Of a stretch of DNA of 34,597 nucleotides, positions 25,623 through 32,061 are shown in pieces. The notes beneath the pieces were generated by a model, which was not told the origin of the DNA, made no database searches, and saw nothing but the letters and a program-made list of their open reading frames with translations. The first letter of the stretch is position 1; every line of letters starts with the position of its first letter. Position numbers and translations under genes: made by a program. The DNA comes from a virus. The DNA lies in IMG/VR virus record IMGVR_UViG_3300042542_002720, positions 1 to 34,597 of that record. The stretch is one strand, 5' to 3'.

Positions 25623-25853
25623 TCAGACACACCGTCCCGTCAGCCGCGTCAGGAACCGCCGCAGGTGCCAGTCCAGTCGCACTGTCATCGGTACTCCGTT
25701 CAGTGTCCCGTCGCCCGTCAGCAGTACCTTCCGTGGCGCGTTGATCGTTGCTGTCGTGTGGTTGCATGTTCGTTTTACCTTGTCCTTGGTTACTCGGGCC
25801 TTCGCTCCGCATTCAGCGCAGGAGTAAAGATATGGGTATTGTGGGAACAGCAT
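25623..25853 (-). CDS. Small zinc-ribbon-like protein
   Basis: 76 aa. Cys12, Cys15 and Cys30 (CxxC, then TCNH) suggest a small zinc-binding module. A basic, Leu-rich end follows. Codon use is normal for the region and the ATG shares its A with the preceding stop (TGATG). Such proteins are often found beside virion genes, but the function is unknown. Confidence 0.68.
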   Translation of the reverse strand: MLFPQYPYLYSCAECGAKARVTKDKVKRTCNHTTATINAPRKVLLTGDGTLNGVPMTVRLDWHLRRFLTRLTGRCV

Positions 25854-26293
25854 CAGGTTTCCGTTATGACAAGCGCATTGGCGAGGAACTGCGGCGTGAT
25901 ACTTGCTGCTGCGCCGATGGTGATCGGACTGTTCAGCGCGCCGTAGTGCCAGACCGCCGTCGCGCCAGATACGGTCGTGCCGGTCGATACCGCTGCCAGC
26001 GTTGCGCCGGTTGCACCGGACTGGTCGAACTGAAGCAACGCGGCGTTGCTCGTCGAACCGCCTGAACCGGCGACCCATCCCGCGCCACGAGCGACCGGCT
26101 TCCGCACATAGTTGGTGTATGCGACCTCGTTCTCAGCCTGCGAGTTCGTTACCGCCGTCAGTGTCGCCGTGTGGAGCGCAACATAGACATCGGTAAGTGG
26201 AGCAGCAGAGGCGTTGTCCGCTACGTTTGCCCACGCGGTTGCTCGATACAGCAGGTTGAGGATTCGATTACAAGCATCGGTTGATTTTGGCAT
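25853..26293 (-). CDS. Gp80-like phage tail-region protein
   Basis: 146 aa, with 'NRILNLLYRATAWANVAD', VYVALHTATLTAV, a Tyr-Thr-Asn-Tyr-Val-Arg segment and an end near ITPQFLANALVITE. This order (LxxxYxATA, VSLHTADP-like, PxFxAGxLxI) is common in phage tail-region proteins. The ATG at 26293 has AAGGAG upstream. A longer in-frame start was rejected. Likely a virion component, role unknown. Confidence 0.7.
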   Translation of the reverse strand: MPKSTDACNRILNLLYRATAWANVADNASAAPLTDVYVALHTATLTAVTNSQAENEVAYTNYVRKPVARGAGWVAGSGGSTSNAALLQFDQSGATGATLAAVSTGTTVSGATAVWHYGALNSPITIGAAASITPQFLANALVITET

Positions 26294-26298
26294 GACGG

Positions 26299-26520
26299 TT
26301 ACTCCTTGGTTGTGCCTACAGCAGCGGTACGACATTTGAAATAGATACCGGTCACCTCGACCAGCTTATTGACTGTCGCGCCGAACGTAGCATCGACCAG
26401 TGGCGGCAGTCGTTCGGGACACGACGAGATAGCGACAGGATTGCCCGGATCAGGTTGTGTCGGGTTGCAGGCCGATCCACTCAGCATGACAGCCATGAGC
26501 AGCAGGAGCAGCGATTTCAT
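26299..26520 (-). CDS. o-spanin (Rz1-like lipoprotein)
   Basis: 73 aa. A lipoprotein-type signal (MKSLLLLLMAVMLSGSAC) ends at Cys18. The lipobox is weak at -3 (Gly). The mature part is about 55 residues and begins with a Pro-rich stretch (NPTQPDPGNP), then two more Cys residues. This is the layout of outer-membrane spanin subunits, which join the i-spanin to fuse the membranes at the end of lysis. The AGGAG is seven bases before the ATG. Confidence 0.8.
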   Translation of the reverse strand: MKSLLLLLMAVMLSGSACNPTQPDPGNPVAISSCPERLPPLVDATFGATVNKLVEVTGIYFKCRTAAVGTTKE

Positions 26521-26657
26521 TTCAGTCTCCTGTAACGATTCTCGACGGCGCGGTACCAGCCGGACGTACCTTCGCGCAGATCAGGGAACTTCGCGCGCAC
26601 CTGTCGTCTTGCCAGTTCTCGAAGGTTCGTACCATTGCTGTATCCAAATATCGGCAT
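26517..26657 (-). CDS. 46-aa basic protein between the spanin genes
   Basis: A short frame from ATG at 26657 with GGAGGT seven bases before it. The product is MPIFGYSNGTNLRELARRQV, then a Lys/Arg-rich part ending ENRYRRLK. It starts one base after the i-spanin stop and its stop overlaps the o-spanin ATG as ATGA, so it fills the gap exactly. Strong ribosome site and exact coupling support a real gene. No function is known, and its basic helix gives no clear clue. Confidence 0.7.
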   Translation of the reverse strand: MPIFGYSNGTNLRELARRQVRAKFPDLREGTSGWYRAVENRYRRLK

Positions 26658-26658
26658 G

Positions 26659-26949
26659 TCATTTACCTCCCGACAGAGCCTCGTTGATCGTCTTCATCAC
26701 AGCTTCTGTATTTTTACAGTCACGATACACAGGCACCTCACGAGTCTGTGTCTCAAGTGTCTGTCGTATCGTCACGTTGCGCACGTCGATCTTTGCGATC
26801 TCATGGGCCATGGCCGTCAGCGCATCGCTCTTGCTCTTGGCTTCTGCCAGTTCCAGCGCATCGCGCCGGTTGCTGCACGCTTCCCACCCGCCCCACGCGC
26901 CAGCAGCGAGCAGACCGACCATGACAAAAACATAGACCAGTGGATTCAT
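26659..26949 (-). CDS. i-spanin (Rz-like)
   Basis: 96 aa. One N-terminal membrane segment (about 4-22), then a helical periplasmic domain with Cys25, a Glu/Lys/Ala-rich coiled coil (about 28-70) and an end with EVPVYRDCKNTEAVM, typical of Rz-like proteins. It spans the inner membrane and pairs with the o-spanin. The ATG overlaps the holin-like stop as ATGA. Confidence 0.8.
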   Translation of the reverse strand: MNPLVYVFVMVGLLAAGAWGGWEACSNRRDALELAEAKSKSDALTAMAHEIAKIDVRNVTIRQTLETQTREVPVYRDCKNTEAVMKTINEALSGGK

Positions 26950-27203
26950 TCTGTTGTCTTCCCTTCCGTATAGACCTTAAATGCTGCCGCTTGCAATGCA
27001 GCGAACGGTGCGGTAATTGCAGCCAGAGTGGCCGCCACGTCATAACCGCCGACACCTGCCGTTGCGTTGGCAAAGTCAAATGCCCATGCCGTCACGCGCC
27101 ATGTCATCCACATCGTGACGACTAACACCAACCGGCTGAACGGACGGCGCGTCAGGTTCGACAGCAACCGCCAGCCCAATGACATGCGGCGCTCTTCTGT
27201 CAT
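26946..27203 (-). CDS. Holin-like membrane protein
   Basis: 85 aa with a basic N-terminus (MTEERRMSLG, RRPFSR) and two hydrophobic segments (about 24-45 and 55-77). Size, two membrane segments and position between the DUF5675 gene and the spanins fit a holin, the pore that starts lysis. No family-specific motif proves it. The start overlaps the preceding stop as ATGA. A longer in-frame start upstream was rejected for that reason. Confidence 0.65.
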   Translation of the reverse strand: MTEERRMSLGWRLLSNLTRRPFSRLVLVVTMWMTWRVTAWAFDFANATAGVGGYDVAATLAAITAPFAALQAAAFKVYTEGKTTE

Positions 27204-27676
27204 GGCTCGCACCCCGCGTCCCACACATAAATGAAGGTGTGCTGACCGGCACCAAGGTGCTCAACCAGCCGAGCCAGCGTATCCTTGCTCGACAGGATGC
27301 CGAACTGCTGCTCACCATCTTTGCGCTGGATCATGCCGTAACCCATGCCGACTGCGGTGCAACCATGCACCTGCGTGATCAGATCACCGGCATTGCCATC
27401 ACCGTCCAGATCAAGCGACACGTCACCTGCCCATGTAGCGTTGTGGATCAGACAGTCTTTGCGGCCATGCCTGTCTTCAAGACGAATGACCGGACGGCCC
27501 AATGTAGGCGAATGCCATATCCAGCCGACGTAGCTATCATCCTTAATGCACGACATGCCGCGCTGATTGTCTTTCCATGGCAATTCGAGGGTATCGCAAG
27601 CGAATCCACCCTCGGCGACTAGCCGACCGATCGTACCGGTCGGCATGCACTTGCTACGGCGAATGATGACCTTCAT
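27200..27676 (-). CDS. DUF5675-like protein, candidate endolysin
   Basis: 158 aa. It shows a DUF5675-type pattern: GWIWHSPTLGRPVIRLED (about 51-68), CLIHNATW with His78, and VHGCTAVG with His104 and Cys106. The His and His-Gly-Cys arrangement resembles the active site of L,D-transpeptidase-type enzymes. A short loop between them (D89, D91, D93, G94, N95) resembles a calcium-binding loop. No other muralytic gene is seen in the cassette, so it may cleave peptidoglycan; this is an inference, not established for the family. The ATG shares its A with the preceding stop (TGATG). Confidence 0.68.
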   Translation of the reverse strand: MKVIIRRSKCMPTGTIGRLVAEGGFACDTLELPWKDNQRGMSCIKDDSYVGWIWHSPTLGRPVIRLEDRHGRKDCLIHNATWAGDVSLDLDGDGNAGDLITQVHGCTAVGMGYGMIQRKDGEQQFGILSSKDTLARLVEHLGAGQHTFIYVWDAGCEP

Positions 27677-28020
27677 CACACGTGCCCCTTCGCCAGCGCC
27701 GGCCATACGACCTGCACCAACAGCCAGCCCAAGAAACCAAGCAGCCCCCACTTCACCAACTCGAAGCGCATCTTTTTCCAGAACTCGGTACGTGCCTTGC
27801 TCTCAGCAATGAACTGCTCATGCGCAGAGCGATGGCCGTCATAGTCGGGCTCGCCGGTATGCGCGTCCTTTGGAAACGCCACAGCAATGCTGGTCTGCTT
27901 ATCCATGTACGACGTTATGGATTGCGTCAGCGATGAAAGCTGCTGCTCGATGTGCGTCAGCCGCTCACCTACTGTATGTGACGGGCAGTCTGTAATTTCT
28001 GGAGAACACTTTATAACCAT
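27676..28020 (-). CDS. Small membrane protein of lysis region
   Basis: 114 aa. The N-terminal two thirds are soluble, with a short coiled coil (about 18-42) and the block EPDYDGHRSAHEQF, followed by one C-terminal membrane segment (about 90-109, GLLGFLGWLLVQVVWPAL). Proteins of this layout stand at the start of lysis regions in several phages without known function; a regulator or second holin is possible. The ATG at 28020 has GGGAGGG upstream. A start five codons earlier is less likely. Confidence 0.7.
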   Translation of the reverse strand: MVIKCSPEITDCPSHTVGERLTHIEQQLSSLTQSITSYMDKQTSIAVAFPKDAHTGEPDYDGHRSAHEQFIAESKARTEFWKKMRFELVKWGLLGFLGWLLVQVVWPALAKGHV

Positions 28021-28061
28021 GTCATTCCCTCCCACCCTCTTTGGGGTAGATGCGATTGTAA

Positions 28062-28589
28062 TTACCCGAGCAGCTTGACAACGGCCTCCCGTGCCGCTGC
28101 GAGCTTGGCCTCCACCGCCGCTAGGTCGGCACTGGCTGCAGCAACAGATGTGCGCAGTTCCGTTTCCTGATCACGCATCCGAACGAGTTGATCGCCGAGC
28201 GACACAACCTGCTCGGACAGCACGTCACGCTGCGACTGTACCGGAGCAAGGATCGACTCAGCTTGAGCACGCGCGACCTGTTGAGCAGCCTCGACAATAC
28301 CTGCAGCTTTGACTTCCGCTTCCGCTTCAATACCCGCCGCTTTGGCCTGCGCCGTTCGTGTGCTCGTAGCTGCCTTGGCGCGCACGTCAGCAAGTTCAGT
28401 CTGTGCAGCCTGCACCTGCGCCGTCACGTCAATCAGCGCCGCCTGTGCAGCCGACACGCGCTGCTCGGTAGCAAGGGCCGTCTCTTCCATGCTCTGCATC
28501 TGGTCGAGCGTATCGGCCGCAGCCGTCAGCCCCTGCACGAATGTAACGAAACGACGCAGATCGCTCGCCACTGTGGATTTGTTTGCCAT
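28062..28589 (-). CDS. Coiled-coil protein (unknown)
   Basis: 175 aa, almost entirely helical and rich in Ala, Gln, Glu, Val and Leu, with heptad-like stretches at about 30-75 and 115-172. No membrane segment or catalytic motif is seen. Position between a virion-type protein and the lysis region does not settle its role; an assembly or scaffold-type function is possible. GAGG precedes the ATG. Confidence 0.7.
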   Translation of the reverse strand: MANKSTVASDLRRFVTFVQGLTAAADTLDQMQSMEETALATEQRVSAAQAALIDVTAQVQAAQTELADVRAKAATSTRTAQAKAAGIEAEAEVKAAGIVEAAQQVARAQAESILAPVQSQRDVLSEQVVSLGDQLVRMRDQETELRTSVAAASADLAAVEAKLAAAREAVVKLLG

Positions 28590-28592
28590 GAT

Positions 28593-28967
28593 TTAAGTCC
28601 TCATCGGGTTAGCACGACGCATCAGCAGATACACGCCGATGCCGGTAGCAGCGCCGCCCGTAATCTTCGGACGGATGTAACGCGGACGCTCAACGATCTG
28701 CTTCATCGCATCAGTCAGCGCCGTGAAGCTCAGAGCAGCACCTTGCGCATTGTTCAGCGTGTTGTAGTTCGTGCCGTCATTGCTGCCTTCGATCACGACC
28801 GTTGCACCACCGATCGTGCCGATGATCTGCACGCAGTTGTCAGCCCATTCAGGCAACTCGACGGCAGTCGCCGCACCGTCAGCCGTTGCACCACCAGTCC
28901 ATGCGATCAGACGCGCGCTACCATCGCCCTCGCTGATCTGTGTCGGTCCTGTAATTGTCCAAGTCAT
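28593..28967 (-). CDS. Small beta-rich phage protein (possible virion component)
   Basis: 124 aa, starting MTWTITGPTQISEGDGSARL. Blocks VVIEGSNDGTNYNTLN and the RPRYIRPKITGG segment near the end are typical of short beta-sandwich proteins encoded close to terminase or tail genes. It may be a decoration or tail-tip component. AGAGGAG lies before the ATG. Confidence 0.68.
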   Translation of the reverse strand: MTWTITGPTQISEGDGSARLIAWTGGATADGAATAVELPEWADNCVQIIGTIGGATVVIEGSNDGTNYNTLNNAQGAALSFTALTDAMKQIVERPRYIRPKITGGAATGIGVYLLMRRANPMRT

Positions 28968-28984
28968 TTGTCATACTCCTCTGG

Positions 28985-30532
28985 TTACATGCCCGAGCCG
29001 GGCGAGTGTGGTTGATACGCGGGAACAGCAGGCATCCGGTCCTCAACCACAGGAGCCGGCGGTACAGCAAAAGTCAAAGCGAGCGAGTCGAAACGGTCAG
29101 GGCTCTTGATGCCGCGCCGCTTCGCATCGTCCTTGGATTCCAGCAGCAGTTCCCCGGCCCGATAGCCGTACTGCAGGGCCGTCAGGTCTGTCATCAGGTC
29201 AGGATCGTTCGGTATCGACGCACCGATCAGCCACTCACGGACACTGGTTGCCATCTTGGCGCGCAGGTTGTAGTTCTGGCCGTCGTCCATGCGGATTGCC
29301 GAATTGACATCGATCACAGTCTTTGTGATGCGGCCGGTACGATGGTCAGTCTTGTCGGGCCACCATGCTCGCATCATATCCGCCACACCGGCACCGATGC
29401 CGATCGTATCGACGGCGATCTGTTCCAATCGGATGTTATAGGCAGCGATCTCGTTGCGCGCTCTAGCCGCCGTCTGCACCAGATCATGCTTGGCCCACAC
29501 GACCTGCTTGAGCAGTACGCGACCACGACGCAACGTCAGCACCGTTTTGTCATCACCGAAGCGTGCCACATCCAGACCGGCCATCAGACCGCCAGTTGCT
29601 TGCACTTCCATCGGACCACGCGACATGGCGTTGCGCACCAGATCGCCGCTGATAAACGAGTTGGCGATCGAGCCTTCGTAGTTGCGGTCAATCTCTTGCG
29701 CAACGACAACCGGATCGAGCGTTGCACACTGGTTGCGATACCACGCTTCGTCCTTGCGCGGATCGTCATGCCAGTCGAATATAAAAATTTCAATCTTGCC
29801 GCCATGTCGCTTGCGATAGAACGGGTTGCCCGGCCCGTTCGGCGTGCTCACGTCGATTTTGCAGTTCGAGGTCTGCGACAGCGCAGCATCAACCGATTCG
29901 GCGTGCTCGTAGTGGGCCGACTCATCCTTGAAGTAGATGCTGGTCCGGTTGCCGCGTCCGATATTATCACCAGCCTCGCCGACGATCGCCGCTCCATTCT
30001 CCGGGTTCAGGATGCGCATGTGTGGCGCGTGCTGCTTCTCGTCGTAGCCGCGCGGCCGTAGCTCCTGCGGCAGCAGGCCGATGAACTGGCGAACCTTCCA
30101 GAACAGGCTTTTCGGGTCACCGAGCTTGTCGACGTATTCTTCCTTGCGTGAGCCGAAGCCGATCACCGTACCGGGATGAAATCGCCACATCCAGACAGCG
30201 AACGCAACGCACAGCCATGACACGCCCATGTCACGTGACTTTTCAACCAGTCCGTCCTTGCGGCCGCGCCAACGCTCAACCAACCAGTTAATGAACTCTA
30301 CCTGCTTCGGGAACAGCAGGAAGGGCACCATCGTCGGCTTGCCAATCTCTGCATTACGCGGATCAAACGTCATCCCGAAATCAGTGATGAACGCGACCGG
30401 ATTGTCCTTGTAGAACTCAAGCACGGCCGGCACCAGTTCTGGCTTTGCTCGCAGCCGCTCAATAGCTTCGATCCGTGACCTAAATACAAGGTCATAATCT
30501 GGATCAAGCCAGTTGAGTTCAGGTGCGCCCAT
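28985..30532 (-). CDS. terL: Terminase large subunit
   Basis: 515 aa. The ATPase part has a Walker A-like EKSRDMGVSW (near 97-106) and a Walker B strand with catalytic Asp-Glu, IYFKDES (about 199-205). The nuclease part shows GLDVARFGDD (Asp321), IAVDTIGIGAGV (Asp376) and PDRFDSLAL (Asp479), the acidic residues of an RNase H-like nuclease. It packages DNA into the capsid and cuts it, docking on the portal. The start is ATG at 30532, overlapping the small subunit gene by 14 bp; a GTG two codons earlier (30538) is also possible. Confidence 0.95.
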   Translation of the reverse strand: MGAPELNWLDPDYDLVFRSRIEAIERLRAKPELVPAVLEFYKDNPVAFITDFGMTFDPRNAEIGKPTMVPFLLFPKQVEFINWLVERWRGRKDGLVEKSRDMGVSWLCVAFAVWMWRFHPGTVIGFGSRKEEYVDKLGDPKSLFWKVRQFIGLLPQELRPRGYDEKQHAPHMRILNPENGAAIVGEAGDNIGRGNRTSIYFKDESAHYEHAESVDAALSQTSNCKIDVSTPNGPGNPFYRKRHGGKIEIFIFDWHDDPRKDEAWYRNQCATLDPVVVAQEIDRNYEGSIANSFISGDLVRNAMSRGPMEVQATGGLMAGLDVARFGDDKTVLTLRRGRVLLKQVVWAKHDLVQTAARARNEIAAYNIRLEQIAVDTIGIGAGVADMMRAWWPDKTDHRTGRITKTVIDVNSAIRMDDGQNYNLRAKMATSVREWLIGASIPNDPDLMTDLTALQYGYRAGELLLESKDDAKRRGIKSPDRFDSLALTFAVPPAPVVEDRMPAVPAYQPHSPGSGM

Positions 30533-31001
30533 TTCCACCGATCCCGATCATCTGTTTGTAGGCATCTTCAGGAGCGAGCGTCACGTCAGCTTTGCTCTGG
30601 ATAGGCGGCAGGTCATCAGCGCCACCAAGGGCGAGCTTGTCGCCGTACTGGCGGGCCTTGAGCTTGGACAGGAGCCACTTGCGGGACTCGACGCGCAGTC
30701 GGCGATGATCGGTCATGTCGCGCGTCTCGATCTCTCGACCGAGCATCTTGTCCTTGACGATCTGGCCGACGTGCTGCTCGTCCGATATCTCGACGATATC
30801 CTCTTCCCAGTGACGATACAAAGCACCGCGCGCTTCCTCATACTGTCCGAGCCAGACTGGATTTGCGTGGCACCAGTCCCACACCGACGAGATCGGTACG
30901 CCATGCATCGCTGCAGCCTTGCGTGCCGTCATTCCATCCTTCATGGAACGGCACACAAGCGCAACGTACATAGCCTTCTCGTCGTCGGTAAATGCAGCCA
31001 T
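30519..31001 (-). CDS. terS: Terminase small subunit (Sf6-like)
   Basis: 160 aa. It opens with a helix-turn-helix-like domain (about 25-45, DGMTARKAAAMHGVPISSVW), then a central region with EDIVEISDEQ and DHRRLRVESRKWLLSKLKARQYGDK (about 92-116), typical of the Sf6-type small subunit that recognises viral DNA and forms a ring. It lies directly before terL. The ATG at 31001 is one base away from the stop of the upstream gene. Longer upstream starts run through that gene and were rejected. Confidence 0.88.
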   Translation of the reverse strand: MAAFTDDEKAMYVALVCRSMKDGMTARKAAAMHGVPISSVWDWCHANPVWLGQYEEARGALYRHWEEDIVEISDEQHVGQIVKDKMLGREIETRDMTDHRRLRVESRKWLLSKLKARQYGDKLALGGADDLPPIQSKADVTLAPEDAYKQMIGIGGNGRT

Positions 31002-31002
31002 G

Positions 31003-31218
31003 CTAGGCAAAGCCGCTCGTGAAGTCTTTGTCACCCTGCGCTTCAGCAGCGGCCGGGTCTTCGCCTTGCTGCGAGTAGATCGCCTGCACTTGCTGCAGCG
31101 CCTCTTCGATTGACTTGACCGGCGTGCCCTGCGGCTCATCCATCTCTTCGGCTATCGGCTCCGTACCGACCGTGATGCCCTGCGGCGATACGCAAATCTT
31201 GATGCAGTAAGCGTCCAT
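31003..31218 (-). CDS. Small protein before TerS (unknown)
   Basis: 71 aa, MDAYCIKICVSPQGITVGTE, then an acidic, Gln/Ala-rich part ending GDKDFTSGFA. It is the first gene of the leftward block. Its family is not known to me. The ATG at 31218 was chosen because an earlier ATG (31308) would put the frame through the divergent promoter. A weak GAGAAA ribosome site is upstream. Confidence 0.68.
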   Translation of the reverse strand: MDAYCIKICVSPQGITVGTEPIAEEMDEPQGTPVKSIEEALQQVQAIYSQQGEDPAAAEAQGDKDFTSGFA

Positions 31219-31229
31219 AGTTTTTCTCA

Positions 31230-31305
31230 ATCGGTTAGGCGACGGCGATAGGGTGCCCACATTTTTAACCGATGTCAAAATAATCCTTGACAGCTCCAAT
31301 GGAGC
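31230..31305. promoter_or_regulatory. Divergent control region with inverted repeats
   Basis: Between the two operons are three perfect inverted repeats. ATCGGTTA (31230-31237) pairs with TAACCGAT (31266-31273). TGTCAA (31273-31278) pairs with TTGACA (31287-31292), the latter being the -35 box of the rightward promoter. GCTCC (31293-31297) pairs with GGAGC (31301-31305) inside its spacer. They are probably operator sites for a repressor or activator. I see no clear sigma70 promoter for the leftward block. Confidence 0.55.
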
Positions 31306-31315
31306 CATGTATAGT
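31287..31315 (+). promoter_or_regulatory. Strong sigma70 promoter for the rightward operon
   Basis: TTGACA (31287-31292), 17 bp, TATAGT (31310-31315): a perfect -35 and a five-of-six -10 at ideal spacing. Transcription would begin near 31322, giving a leader of about 186 nt before the first ATG. Two inverted repeats overlap it. Confidence 0.82.
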
Positions 31316-31344
31316 GGCGTCAGTTGGGTGCATCAGTGACCCGC

Positions 31345-31356
31345 CGCTCCTTAACA
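31345..31356 (+). promoter_or_regulatory. boxA-like antitermination element
   Basis: CGCTCCTTAACA matches the rRNA boxA consensus TGCTCTTTAACA at ten of twelve positions. It lies about 23 nt after the predicted transcription start, the usual place in rRNA and phage nut-type leaders. NusB-S10 binding there would prevent early termination. A short GGGT/ACCC stem (31326-31342) precedes it. Confidence 0.5.
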
Positions 31357-31507
31357 ATCCGATCGAAACACCCTAGCAACAAGCCGGCGCGAAGTGACGC
31401 TCACTCCCCGCTCAGTTGAAGTCCGGCCAGATAACCACAGACGCAGCGCCTGCACACGCGGACGCTGCTGCGGTGGAATTAACCACCACTCACAGGAGAT
31501 ACAGACC

Positions 31508-31741
31508 ATGAAGCTCAATCAAGTAGGGTCGAACCGCACCATCCTCACACTTAACAACGGCAACCAGATCGGCTTCTCGTATGAGACGCCAGTCGTCGCT
31601 GAAATCGATGGCGTGACGTACAAGACCGAGAAGAAATTCAGCGTGACCACCAGCAAGCACTGCGGGCAGTTGCTGAACGAAATGACCGGCAGCTTCGGCG
31701 GGCTCAAGCCGCAAGCGTTTTTTGAAGCGCTGCTGCCATGA
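31508..31741 (+). CDS. DUF8033-like small protein
   Basis: 77 aa: MKLNQVGSNRTILTLNNGNQ, then FSYETPVVAEIDG, a TTSKHCGQLL segment and an end at AFFEALLP. This pattern is a common small protein of phages and plasmids. No function is known. It is the first gene of the rightward operon, after a long leader, with AGGAG before its ATG. Confidence 0.72.
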   Translation: MKLNQVGSNRTILTLNNGNQIGFSYETPVVAEIDGVTYKTEKKFSVTTSKHCGQLLNEMTGSFGGLKPQAFFEALLP

Positions 31742-31974
31742 CCACCACCGTCCGTTACACCGGCCACGGCATCAATACAGGTGGCCTGCAAGGTCACAGC
31801 GTCGGTGCCGATTATCCGTACATGATCATCGGTATCGCCGACCGGATCGAACAGCCGACCGAATGGCAGGTCATGGATTGCCGCACCAGCAACCGCAGCG
31901 AACGCTTCCCGACCTACCAGCGCGCAGTGATTGAGATGACATCGCTGCGCACCCGCAACCTGATGCACTCTTAG
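31738..31974 (+). CDS. Small protein, unknown
   Basis: 78 aa, with YTGHGINTGGLQGHSVG, YPYMIIGIADRIEQ and an Arg/Thr-rich end. No family is recognised. It overlaps the preceding stop as ATGA, and the downstream gap holds a structured RNA element. Confidence 0.65.
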   Translation: MTTTVRYTGHGINTGGLQGHSVGADYPYMIIGIADRIEQPTEWQVMDCRTSNRSERFPTYQRAVIEMTSLRTRNLMHS

Positions 31975-31984
31975 AGTAGCAGCC

Positions 31985-32007
31985 ACAGCCGCGTGACAGG
32001 CGGCTGT
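31985..32007 (+). ncRNA. Hairpin with GTGACAG loop, copy 1
   Basis: ACAGCCGC (31985-31992) pairs perfectly with GCGGCTGT (32000-32007) around the 7-nt loop GTGACAG. It starts 11 nt after a stop codon and lies in the leader of the DUF932 gene. Two smaller stems follow (CGGCA/TGCCG and GCGGG/CCCGC). No T-run follows, so it is not an intrinsic terminator. A second copy lies after the DUF932 gene. Confidence 0.7.
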
Positions 32008-32061
32008 ACCGGCAACTCTGCCGTAACCGTAGCGGGCGGATACCCCGCATAGGAGAAGCAA

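Noticed and set aside
31273-31315. Sigma70 promoter for the leftward block from the opposite-strand TTGACA
   Set aside because: No acceptable -10 box lies 15-19 bp downstream on the minus strand.
31985-32007. Intrinsic terminator
   Set aside because: The stem is strong but no run of T follows on the coding strand, and the next gene is in the same direction close by.
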